A stretch of 64,000 nucleotides of DNA, taken from assembly GCF_010015445.1 (NCBI RefSeq), contig NC_053126.1:19465169-19529168 (forward strand). The letters are read 5' to 3'. Every line of letters begins with the position of its first letter. The stretch's first letter is position 1. The notes beneath the pieces were generated by a model. The model made no database searches. It saw only the letters and a list, made by a program, of their open reading frames with translations, and had not been told where the DNA came from. The position numbers were made by a program, and so were the translations under genes. Below are positions 53,926 to 64,000 of the stretch, one piece after another. The stretch comes from Perca fluviatilis. Lineage: Eukaryota; Chordata; Actinopteri; Perciformes; Percidae.

Positions 53926-56900
53926 TTACAGCTCATCTCGTTTCACTTGTTCAGGCTCGTCATCCACCTTGAGTTTCAGTTCATATTCAACAATCTTCCC
54001 ATCTTCATTGCGGTCCTGGTTATTAAACATGTCCTTAATGATGCTGTCGGCATCAAACCCTGGCAGAAGACGACCTTTGCCCTCCTCAACTTGGAGCATG
54101 ATGAAGGCTGAAAACTGGAGAAAGCGTTGCGATGTTAAATGCACGTTTATACCCAGGCTGTTTAGATAAAATTTAGCACGGAGAACTATTTAGTTGTCTG
54201 CTTACCTCCTCTAGAGGTACCTCTTTGTCACCATTGAGGTCCATAGCAGGAAAGAGGGGATTAGGGCCATCTCCCAGCCACACAAACATATAGCCTTCAG
54301 GCACACCCTTCTGCAGCTCCACTAACTCCAGCTCAAAGAAGAGCACTGCACTCCTGGGAACTCCTCCAGCTGGAGACCCCAAAACAGAGAAGAGAAAACA
54401 TAATTTGGGGTAAAAAGAAAGTGTGTTCAGAATGCAATCTGAGCAGTTCCTATTAGAGATGGTCCGATACTGCCTAAAACGCAGGCATCGGTAAGTACTG
54501 GAGTTTATGCACCGATCCGATACCACGTAATAAAGCCCTAAAGAAAATCTACGTTAAAGTAGTTTATTTATGTTCTTTTTCCGTTATAACTGACTGTCAA
54601 ACTGGAGAATAAAAGAAAGTTCTGTAGCATTCATTGTTTGTGTTTGTTCATGTTTCACAAAGAGTTTAACCTGAGCCAGACCGACAACAAAGATATAAAT
54701 CATATCACATCCATACAGGGATAGTAGTATACAGTTGTTAAAACATAATAAAATATATGACACACTGGTATCGGATCGGTACTCGGTATCGGCCGATATG
54801 CAAATTCAGGTATCCGAATCGGGAAGCAAAAACTGGTATCAGGCCATCTCTAGTTCCTATGACTGACCTCCATTTTCACCATGTCCCCAGTGTGGTGGAA
54901 CGACCACCTCCCTCCTCTCGCCCACACACATGCCACTCAAACCTTTCTCCAAACCCAGGATCACCTTATTCGCTCCAAGAGTCGTGATGGAAGGTGAGTC
55001 GTAGTGGTCCCTGGAAACGGACACATAAACTGTTACTACTCTTAACAATGGGGATTTTTAAAATGCTCACTTAAACATTTCCATACACTATATCAAAACC
55101 TTGAACCAAGCAGACATATGTGCGGTCGTCAGGGATACATAAAAATTGTATAATATCTGCAGTTCTAGGCCCACTGCAATCTGTCAGACAAGGAGCCAGC
55201 AATGATTACATGCATAAACCAGGAGGAGGAGGATGCAGTGTAGCAGAGGGCGCTCACGAGGAGTACAGCAGGGTGCCGTCCATCATGGAGCAGTTATAAC
55301 GATACTGAATCAAATCGTCAGCTTCACTGGTCACTTTGCAATCCTGAGGCTTGTAGGTAGATTTAATGTCGACTGGGTCCTCGGGGTTGTGGAAATCAAT
55401 GACGTGAATGTGAAAGACCAGCACGGCAGAGCTAGGAATGAGGTCTCCTACAGTGGGAGAAAAAAAAATAAACAGGGCAGTGTTACAAACATAAAGAAGA
55501 CTAAGAAGATGTTGGTCCATTCCAAGTGTCTTTTGAATCCTCCCAATTCATGTGTCAAACTCACCAACTCCTTCTTGGCCATACGCCATGTGAGGAGGGA
55601 TGGTAATCTTTCTCTTCTCTCCTATGCACAGCCCATGCAGGGCTTTGTCCATCCCTTGGATCACATATCCCTTGCCGATGTAAGTGTTATAGGTGCTGTT
55701 TCGCTTGTAGCTGTCAAAGGAAGCGTTAAAGGCATAGTAAGGATTTTTTGAAGTGGGGTTGTATGAGGTACTTATCCATAGTCAGTGTATGTCTATTGTA
55801 CATGGCAGCCAGAACACCCGCAGTTTACAGAAGCAGGTAGGAGTACTGGCACGGAAGCTAAGCAATGTATTGCTGTGGACGGGCACAGCAGCTAAATGTA
55901 TTTTAGCCACCTAAAAAATTAATATCAGTTTAAGTGTACGCTATATTTAGAATATTTTCACGGCTTTACCTTGTTGTCAGACAGCCCTTTCCGACGGGGA
56001 ACTGAAGCCATTATCTATGCTATCTTCAAACCCACCCAACTCATTTGACAAAACAATAATTTTTACCACACAGAACACTGGAGATGTCGGTCTACTGCTG
56101 CCTCGATCAGCTAGTTTGTTTGTGTTAGTGTGTGTGACTTTGGTTGATCCGAACTAACCCTTTAAAATAACTAAAGTTGTTTTAAAATTTTGAGTATTTA
56201 GCAAAAATTGATATTCAACAGCTTCTCGATACCTGTCCGAAAGGACGGTCTGAAGACAAAGTAATAAAGTATTAAGTTTAGTATATCGAACTAAAATACA
56301 TTTAGCTGCTGCCCCCGTGCACAGCAGTACATTGCTTAGCTTCCGTGCCAGTGCTTCTGTCTGCTTCTCCAAACTTGGGGCGTGCCGACCGCCATCTACT
56401 GTGGGTAATACACTGACTATGAATAAGTACCTCATACAACCACACTTAAAAAAATCCTAACTATCCCTTTAAACTCCGGTAATTTTGCTTTACATTTTAT
56501 TGCTTTCTAAGAATGGAGGAAGCTCAGGTTTACCTTGAGTCAAAGGCTGTGCCGTCCTGGAAGGTACCATTGTAGTGGTAGCGGATGTAATCTCCAGTCA
56601 CCGTCCTGCGGATGCAGCCTTCAGGCACCTCCTTCACCTCCACAACTAGGTCATCCTTAGGGTTGAACACATCAACCAGCAGCACCTGGAACACCAGCGT
56701 AGCCTGAGGAGGGACCTGAGTTCCTGTTAGGGAAAAAAAGTAAGACATGCAGTGTGTCTATGTGGCTACAGTGATGTATGTGTGACTAATACTACTAAAT
56801 AAGACTTGTGGTACTTAACATTATGGTTATAGGATGTGCAATGATAGGGTACTGGTGCAATATACATATACACTCACCTAAAGGATTATTAGGAACAACT

Positions 56901-59900
56901 TACTAATAACGTGTTTGACCCCCTTTTGCCTTCAGAACTGCCTTAATTCTTCGTGGCATTGATTCAATAAGGTGCTGGAAGCATTCTTTAGAAATGTTGG
57001 CTCATATTGAGAGGCTAGCATCTTGCAGTTGATGGAGATTTGTGGGATGCAGATCCAGGGTACGAAGCTCCTGTACCACCACATCCCAAAGATGTTCTAT
57101 TGGGTTGAGATCTGGTGACTGTGGGGGCCATTTTAGTACAGTGAACTCATTGTCATGTTCAAGAAACCAATTTGAAATGATTCGAGCTTTGTGACACGGT
57201 GCATTATCCTGCTGGAAGTAGCCATCAGAGGATTGGTACATGGTGGTCATAAAGGGATGGACATGATCAGAAACAATGCTCAGGTAGGTTGTGGCATTTA
57301 AATGATGCTCAATTGGTACTAAGGGGCCTAAAGTGTGCCAAGAAAACATTACCCACACCATTACACCACCACCACCAGCCTGCCCAGTGGTAACAAGGCA
57401 TGACGGATCCATGTTCTCATTCTGTTTACGCCAAATTCTGACTCTACTATCTGAATGTCTCAACAGAAATCGAGACTTATCGGACCAGGCAACTTTTTTA
57501 CAGTCTTCAACTGTCCAATTGTGGTGAGCTTGTGCAAATTGTAGCTCCTTTTTTTATTTTTAGTGGAGATGAGTGGTAGTGGGGTCTTCTGCTGGTGTAG
57601 CCCATCCGCCTCAAGGTTGTGTGTATTGTGGCTTTACAAATGCTTTGCTGCATACCTCGGTTGTAACGAGTGGTTATTTGAGTCAAAGTTGATCTTCTAT
57701 CAGCTGGAATGAGTCGCCCCATTCTCCTCTGACCTCTAGCATCAACAAGGCATTTTCGCCCAGAGGACTGCTGCATACTGGATGTTTTTACTTTTTCAGA
57801 CCATTCTTTGTAAACCCTAGAAATGGTTGTGGGTGAAAATCCCAGTAACTGAGCAGATTGGGAAATACTCAAACCAGCCCGTCTGGCACCAACAACCATG
57901 CCAGGCTCAAAGTTGCTTAAATCACCTTTCTTTCCCATTCTGACATTCAGTTTGGAGTTCAGGAGATTGTCTAGACCTGGACCACCCCCCTAAATGCATT
58001 GAAGCTGCTGCCATGTGATTGATTGATTAGATAATTGCATACAATAAATAAATCAGGTGTTCCTAATAATCTTTAAGGTGAGTGTGTGTGTGTGTATGTA
58101 TGTATGTATGTATGTATGTATGTATGTATGTATGTATGTATGTATGTATGTATATGTTAAATTTGATATGGTATTATGCAATAGACCTTTTTCACGGCAG
58201 ACATGTTGACATGTCATAGTAGGAAAAGCACAGGTATATTCAAAACCATTAATGATGGCTGCATTCCACTTAGGAGAGGCCCTGGTATTGTGCATGCTGA
58301 CTCACTGAAATAGCTCACTGGGACACTTGATGGAACTGAGCCATCGTTAAGGTTATCAACTTCAGCTGTGCTTTTCCTACTATGACAAGTCAAAATGTCT
58401 GCTGGGAAAAAGGTCCATTGGGCATTGTGCAATACAGAAGTTATTGACCACAGCATGAGTTAATGGGAAATGTGCAATCATTATCAAAATTAAGTGCAAT
58501 ATGAGGGGGAGGATGTGTTGTGGGTTCTCTTCTGTTCTGTGAATGTGAGGAAAGGTAGGGGGGGTAGTGTGTGTGGTTATTAGATGTTCATTGAAGCATT
58601 GGATGAGATAATGTAGGATTATGTTCTATGTAGGTTAACTGTATGTTTACTGTATGTGTTTATGCACGATGTGTCGCCATTTGTTTCTCTCGAATGCCCA
58701 AGACAAATTTCTCCTATATGAGACAATAAAGGTTTATCTTATCTTATATCTCACAGTTTCAGGTCCATACCAGTCACATATACTTTACCTTAATGTGGAC
58801 CATTTCTAAAAGCATACTTTTACTCTTGACATTAGTTTCCTTCCTTCCAGGCAGACCTTTTTTGTTCATATTAGTGTGGTATGGAACTTTCCCCTTTGTA
58901 GTAACTTGCAGAGAGTCGTGTATGACATTAGAAATCCTTTTTTGCATTACTTTTATGTACATTATTATTGCATAATAGTGCAGTAAGCATGGACATGAAA
59001 AATAAGTGCACCGAAACAATAATCAAACATGAATACTGTCGGATAGGTCAGAGTTTCACACATATACCCAAACACAACTACAAAGAAGCATTTTCAAAAT
59101 AGTCTTTGCTCTCAAATGTGGTACCATGCAACAATAATGTAACTTGACAATAAAAGCAAATGAGACAACTTGCTCACTGTAATAGACGACGTTTGTTTTT
59201 CAAACCATAATAAAATGAACAGAAACCAATGGTCGCTTTTAGGGCATTTTCACACCTTTAAGTCCGAACCAAGGTGCATGTTTTTGTAACCTTGTATACA
59301 TTTGATCCAGTTAGTTAAGATTTCACATTGCAATAATGCCACCGCACTAAAGACCTTTACGTGACATACCTACTTCCCGTTATCACCTACGTGGTCTCCC
59401 CATACTTGACATTGCTTTGTTCGTAGACAGGCTTCCCCGTCCTCTCGTATCCTTTCTCTAGTGTCAGAGTTTTTTCCAACTTACTCCTGCATTCCCCGTG
59501 CTACCACGGCTCATTTGTTTTGTTGCGTTGTTGAGAATCAAGACGTGCAAACTTTACTTTGGTCTTGAGGAGCTGCAATATTTATTCAGAGACAAACTGA
59601 AACTGACACATTATCACTTACAGTAACAACTTAAAGGTCCCATGACATGGTGCTCTTTGGATGCTTTTATATAGACCTTAGTGGTCCCCTAATACTGTAT
59701 CTGAAATCTCTTTCCCGAAATTCAGCCTTGGTGCAGAATTACAGCCACTAGAGCCAGTCCCACAATGAGCTTTCCTTAGTATGTGCCATTTCTGTGTCTG
59801 TAGTGAGGAGGAGAGAGGGTGGGGGGGCAAGGTGGAGGGTGGGTGTGTGGCCTTGACCAACTGCCACTTTGCTCGTTTGAAATTATGTCGCTCTCTCATG

Positions 59901-62625
59901 GGTGGGCCAAATTCTCTGGGCGGGCAAAGCAGAGAAAGTGGAGGTAACCTTGTTCCTTATGACCTCATAAGGAGAAGATTCCAGATCGGCCCATCTGAGC
60001 TTTCATTTTCTCAAAGGCAGAGCAGGATACCCAGGGCTCGGTTTACACCTATCGCCATTTCTAGTCACTGGGGGACCATAGGCAGGCTGGGGGAACTCAA
60101 AGTGAACTTTTCATGCCATGGGACCTTTAAATGCTAGTGCTCCGAACGCTGACACCTGTCTGCTCGGAGCTCATTCGCTGTCACTCTCGTGTTGTGGTCA
60201 ACCACACACTCGTAATAATTGTAGGTCAGAAAGTTTGAATGTGAAATTATTATATACAAGCCACAGTCATCTTGAACATTAACAGTTTGTACCTTGGCCA
60301 GTCTCTCCATATGCCAGGAAGGGTGGGACAATGATGATCCTTCTCTCCCCGACACACATGCCCAAAAGACCCTCTTCCATGCCTTTGATGAGGTCGCCCT
60401 GTCCCAAGTAGGTGTCATAGGTTGAATTCTTCGAGTGACTAAATAAAAGACACAGCTCTTGAGAATCACAGAGATAGATGAGACATACCTTAATGTTAAA
60501 ACTGTTAGAATATATTTGTGAGAGTAAAGTAACAGGTTTGTAGAGTTCATGATGCTGACCTTGTTGCCTCGTTTCCCTGGGTTATGAGAGGCCATCTGGT
60601 TTTACAGTGATTAGACATTATAAAGGGAGTGTGAGATATAGCCTGAAAAAAAAGGTCTTCTCTGATCAGGGGGGGAACGAAGCAACAATGGTCAGTGTTT
60701 TGCAAGTGCGCGATTTGTGACACAAAGTATGGAAATGATCTGGCTCTCAGGAAACTCCTTAAGTTTGCAGGAGATTAAAAACACAGGTGTTTAAATCCAA
60801 CAATAGCAGCTTGTCTTTTTGAGCTGAGAATGTGAAGTCGAGGTCATGTTTTCATACAGTGTGTTACATATCGTTAGCCGGCTGGAGCCAGAAGATCTGG
60901 ACCATATCCAACTGATAACAGCACCACGGATGAAGCAGAGAAAGTGGACAAAAAGTGAGGGTTCTGGGTTAGCCGGCATCAGATGCTGGGGGAAATTCTG
61001 TCTGTTTGCTAGGTTTTAGCGATAGGCTGTTTTGTCTTGAAGTAATCTGATCCTTGTGCACAAGTTTATTGTATTTTGCAATATCATTCACAAAAGCTTG
61101 TTATTAACTTTAACTGGACGAATCTTGAGTCTTATTTTGAATCCTGAGTCTATTTCTCTGATCTACCAGTAAACGAACACTATTCAGAGTGTAGTGACCA
61201 TAGAATTGGAGTCAGATTAAGTCTGGCCTTTTTAGGGCCAGACCGGTCATCGGTCACATTTTAGAATAAAATCCTACAAAATCTAACATCACCTGGAACC
61301 GAAAGCTGCACCAGACAGCAGGGTGCCGTTATAGTGGTAACGGACGAAATCCGATGCCACAGTGGTGCGGTTGCAGCTTGCAGGTTTGCTGAGTGTGCGA
61401 ATCTGGACCTTGTCCTGGGTGTTCCATATGTCCAGCAGGAGAATATCATACACTAACACAGCGTCAGGAGGAATTACACCACCTGTCGGACAAACAACAC
61501 AGATTGGCATAAACTAGAACAGATAATGTATCCAACAAAGTGCTGTTACTCATGTTTATCTGCACCTGTTCCGATGCTTCCATAGGCCAGGTGTGGTGGG
61601 ATTGTGATCCTCCTGCGTTCATTGACACACATGCTCAGGAGCCCGCGGTCCATCCCTGTGATGAGTCTGCCCAGGCCGACCTGGCTGATGAAGGCTTTGC
61701 CTCGATCATGACTGTGTAGACAACAAAAGAGAGAGCTGGGTGAGAGTGTATAATCGATGGAATCCACCAAACTAGGTAGAAGTGTCAAAACAGTAGGTGG
61801 TGAAAAATGGAATCTAGAGGCTCATATCATGGGGCCGTTAAAATGTTATGGTGCTTTAAAGTCTGCATCCAATGTCCCATCCACATCAGCATGATTATTC
61901 AAAAGGTCATTATGTCCCTCTCGGCTTTATTATGATCAGCCATGTGTTTTAATATTTCATTTTGAAAACCTAGGGAGGTTATTTGACAAATGGCAACAAA
62001 AATATCCACCACCTTAAAAACCATAAAAAAAAGAACACATTTTCTCTACCTACGATTAGATGTTGTATAGTAAATCACTGTTAAAATATAACTAATAGAA
62101 ACATCGAGGTGATACTAAGATTGAAAGGTAGGACTTATTGAAATGGGGATTGACACGTAGTGTTATCTCAGCTGCAGTAAATTGTCTGTGAATCCATCAG
62201 GAAATGGTTGATTGCTGTACTTTACTATGCTTATCGTAATGTCTCCATGATGCATAACGTTACTGAGACGGTCTCAAATCACGTTGACCATTTTACAACT
62301 GAAATCACAATTTCTGCAAGAGTTTACATTAACGTTACAGACAAATAGGCTAGTTTAAAAGCTGTAAGTTAACGCATTCTTGATTAATTGACATTACATT
62401 ATGTATTTCGCTGTAACCTCACCTGGAGTCAAACTTTTTCCCGTCTGTAGAGAAGGTACCGTTAAAATGATAACGGATAAAATCTTCTGTTTGCACTTCT
62501 CGAGGACAAATTTTCGGTATATCGTATCGATCGATCACTACATCCTCTAACGGCCCCGGGTTGCAATTCACAGTAACTAACGTTACATGAAGGCAAACTA
62601 AAACCGTTAATATTATCAAATCCAT
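53926..62625 (-). CDS. fkbp10: FKBP10 (FKBP65), ER prolyl isomerase, complete, 10 exons
   Basis: ER-resident peptidyl-prolyl isomerase/chaperone for collagen and elastin. Exons in transcript order: 62423-62625, 61566-61711, 61293-61482, 60293-60438, 56534-56723, 55565-55710, 55258-55447, 54868-55010, 54206-54369, 53926-54114. All are GT-AG with consistent phases, giving 568 aa against 582 in human. The start [19 protein letters not shown] is a signal peptide. Four FKBP domains follow, each with (D)F/[13 protein letters not shown] and GMDxGLxxMCxxERRxIxIPPxLAYG-like motifs, roughly residues 40-140, 150-250, 265-362 and 375-475. N-glycosylation sequons recur (NGT, NGT, NGT, NCS). Two canonical EF-hands follow, [12 protein letters not shown] (about 495-506) and [12 protein letters not shown] (540-551). 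The C terminus is the ER-retention signal RDEL. An upstream in-frame ATG (62734-62736 on the minus strand) would precede the signal peptide and is rejected as start. Confidence 0.96.
54454..54852. mobile_element. hAT-like MITE with exact 8 bp target duplication
   Basis: The left end TAGAGATGGTCCGATAC pairs with the right end reading TATCAGGCCATCTCTA. The element is flanked by GTTCCTAT at 54446-54453 and again at 54853-54860. The 399 bp body lacks an ORF. An 8 bp duplication and TAGAGATG ends fit a non-autonomous hAT family. It lies in fkbp10 intron 8. Confidence 0.88.
55726..56472. mobile_element. Long inverted-repeat element with TTAA ends in fkbp10 intron 5
   Basis: The left arm (TTAAAGGCATAGTAAGGATT, then GGGGTTGTATGAGGTACTTA) is complementary to the right arm ending AACTATCCCTTTAA. 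Pairing continues about 200 bp inward (GCACGGAAGCTAAGCAATGT faces ACATTGCTTAGCTTCCGTGC). TTAA sits at both ends. There is no transposase. It resembles a repeat common in percomorph fishes. Confidence 0.85.
56871..58084 (-). mobile_element. Tc1/mariner-family transposon, near full length
   Basis: The left end CACTCACCTAAAGGATTATT and the right end AATAATCTTTAAGGTGAGTG are inverted repeats. A TA precedes the left end; the right-end TA has apparently been lost where the GTAT microsatellite begins. The length, about 1.2 kb, is normal for Tc1. It sits in fkbp10 intron 4 in the same orientation as the gene. Confidence 0.92.
56892..57938 (-). pseudogene. Tc1 transposase pseudogene (frameshift and early stop)
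   Basis: The N-terminal part (from 57938 down) has the paired-type helix-turn-helix DNA-binding region ([20 protein letters not shown]). The frame is lost in a T-rich run (poly-A on the coding strand) around 57545-57560 and resumes in another frame. The DDE catalytic residues are still visible: Asp in WSDKSRF, Asp in QQDNAPCH and Glu in [12 protein letters not shown] premature stop follows ASLSI at about 57002, before the usual C-terminal sequence ending GGQTRY. It is not expected to encode an active enzyme. Confidence 0.88.
58084..58152. repeat. (GT)n-(GTAT)n microsatellite
   Basis: A short GT tract leads into about 13 TATG units directly at the right end of the Tc1 element. Confidence 0.95.
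58182..58416. mobile_element. MITE with about 50 bp terminal inverted repeats
   Basis: The left arm (ATAGACCTTTTTCACGGCAG through ATAGTAGGAAAAGCACAG) is complementary to the right arm (CTGTGCTTTTCCTACTATGA through GGGAAAAAGGTCCAT). The element is about 235 bp, non-coding, and lies in fkbp10 intron 4. Confidence 0.75.
58660..58752 (+). mobile_element. 3' end of a retroelement
   Basis: GAATGCCCAAGACAAATTTC is followed by GACAATAAAGGTTTATCTTA and a repeated ATCTT tail. I recognise this as the typical 3' end of a teleost LINE/SINE family. The upstream limit is unclear; 58500-58660 may belong to it. Confidence 0.45.
58753..59630. other. fkbp10 intron 4 sequence without recognised features
   Basis: AT-rich intronic DNA. 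I see no ORF, RNA or clear inverted repeat. Confidence 0.45.
59631..60130. mobile_element. Inverted-repeat element with TTAA ends in fkbp10 intron 4
   Basis: The left end TTAAAGGTCCCATGACATGG pairs with the right end CCATGGGACCTTTAA at 60116-60130. It is 500 bp with a moderately GC-rich, non-coding core. It ends about 160 bp before the fkbp10 exon at 60293-60438 (plus-strand order). Confidence 0.8.
60439..61292. other. fkbp10 intron 3
   Basis: An 854 bp intron. I see no convincing repeat family, RNA or coding sequence. Confidence 0.5.
61712..62422. other. fkbp10 intron 1
   Basis: A 711 bp AT-rich intron. I see no feature beyond the splice sites. Confidence 0.5.
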
Positions 62626-64000
62626 TTGGAGAGTTGTAACAATAGAGAGAGACCGTGTACCAGAGGAGCGATGAGGTTGAAGAAGTGGAGATAAGTAACC
62701 TACCGAATGAAGTCTGGGACAGTGGCGCTGTGTCAAGACCGCTGGAATGAGATAGACTCTCCCGGTTACGATTACAAAATAAATGCCGAATTCTCACATA
62801 ATGTGAAGAAACTGACTATTACAATGTTTATAACTACGTTTAAATAAACACATAAACAAAAAAACACATACATTCATTCATTCATTCATATATAACGTTA
62901 CATACACAGTCGTTTATAGGTGACGCAAAATGGTGGGGCAATAACTAGTAGGCCTACTACCTTGGACAGATGCAAAACCAGAAATGTAGGCTACTCAATT
63001 CTGCACAATAGGCCTACTAAAGAAAAAAAACCTTTATTTTAAGGGGGTCAAGTATGTGATTGTTTGAAGTGGAAAAGATGAGATGATTCGATTGAAAATG
63101 TAGTCTAAGAGGTCTAAAACAAGGTGCATCACTCTTTTCTGCTTAACATTTTCGATCTTACATTGGCATAGGCCGCAGTTGATCCATTTATTAGGAGTGT
63201 GGTGCAGCATATGCTTTTGAAATAGAATACAACCTAATCAGACAAATGTTAATGCATTAACTGTCTCCAGCTATCCTGCCTAAATAGGCCTACAGTATGA
63301 CTCTGAATATGGGTTATCTGATCCAGAGGTAAAAAAAACTCCACATCGTCTGTCACCATAAACAATCAGCAAGTTTCAGCTCGAGAAAAGTCACCATGAT
63401 GTACAAGATGACATTACTCAAATAGAAAAGAAAAACAAGCATGCACTTATGCATATTCAACATAATATATTAAAAAGAAAATATACATTTACTTAGTGCT
63501 TTTATACTGGATGGGAAATCAACTAAACTTCCGGCCTTATTCTGTCTCTCTCTGTCTAGCTTAACGCAACTCTTGGGTCATCCCTCCACAGAGCAGAAGG
63601 AGGAGTGGCCCCTGGGACCCCACCCACTTTTAAATGGAATTCTGCAAACGTGTAATGCCTGGCCCAGAGGCCTGGCCCCATGAATTCACTTAGCTTGAAT
63701 TATAATGTGCCTCCCCATACTCTGAAATTATTCTTTCTCGTCACAGTAACGCATGGCAAGCATTACTACTGCCTGTGTTTTTTATATTCTATTTTAAACA
63801 GTCATTACACACATAATTAATTTTCGGGCACATCTGTCTGCCTCATAAAAAAGTATCTGGGTCCTAATAACCATCCTACTCAGATATAATATGTCTTAGC
63901 CTTCTAACATTATGAATGTGAGATTTTTCAGACTCAGAGATATTTGCCTAGAAGTGATGTCTCAGCTATGCAAATAGATTTTGTAGCTCACCCACCCATG
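62626..64000. other. fkbp10: fkbp10 5' UTR, promoter region and upstream DNA
   Basis: The first about 150 bp are presumed 5' UTR and promoter of fkbp10 (minus strand). No TATA box is convincing. A short CATT repeat (about 62872-62887) is present. No exon of a neighbouring gene such as P3H4 (head-to-head with FKBP10 in mammals) is visible before the window ends. Confidence 0.45.

Noticed and set aside
58053..58295. 80-codon minus-strand frame with repeated YIHT
   Set aside because: Translation of the GTAT microsatellite and the adjacent MITE.
62626..62736. Upstream in-frame ATG for FKBP10
   Set aside because: It would bury the hydrophobic signal peptide internally. The start at 62625 gives a normal signal peptide and homologous length.

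Overview
The window is vertebrate nuclear DNA, almost certainly from a spiny-rayed (percomorph) teleost. It has compact GT-AG introns, teleost-type inverted-repeat transposons, a Tc1 element and an L2-like LINE tail. Its four protein genes are in an order familiar from vertebrates. Left to right they are acly (+, 27 coding exons, 53-17336), klhl11 (+, 2 coding exons, 20962-23229), nt5c3b (+, 9 coding exons, 25638-28625) and fkbp10 (-, 10 coding exons, 53926-62625). This matches the human 17q21 block ACLY-KLHL11-KLHL10-NT5C3B-FKBP10, except that no KLHL10 is present here. I built the gene models by hand from splice sites, reading-frame continuity and recalled family sequence. They give proteins of 1092, 684, 289 and 568 residues, all close to the usual family lengths.

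The genes are functionally unrelated housekeeping or secretory-pathway genes: cytosolic acetyl-CoA synthesis (acly), a BTB-Kelch Cullin-3 adaptor (klhl11), a cytosolic pyrimidine/m7GMP 5'-nucleotidase (nt5c3b) and an ER collagen-folding prolyl isomerase (fkbp10). They look like neighbours by synteny, not a pathway cluster.

The most striking feature is a roughly 23 kb satellite between nt5c3b and fkbp10 (about 29.69-52.85 kb). Its A-rich units are 36 bp, with a 25 bp short variant. The units are organised into higher-order blocks of about 2.2 and 3.2 kb that alternate to give a period near 5.4 kb. An L2-like LINE tail sits inside it. At the right edge it is interleaved with a second tandem family, of about 140 bp units, whose minus strand carries tRNA-like A-box and B-box sequences. 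A degenerate, inverted piece of the same satellite lies in nt5c3b intron 6. The middle of the array (about 32.2-46.25 kb) carries so many indels, compared with collinear clean copies, that it looks like poorly polished long-read sequence.

The introns and gene gaps hold several inverted-repeat elements: three with TTAA ends, one hAT-like element with an exact 8 bp target duplication, a decayed Tc1, a foldback upstream of klhl11, a nested tRNA-type SINE, and AT, CA and GTAT microsatellites. Long ORFs inside the satellite are artefacts of the repeat. I found no new protein-coding system. The unusual material is the satellite, its tRNA-like partner repeat and its assembly history.
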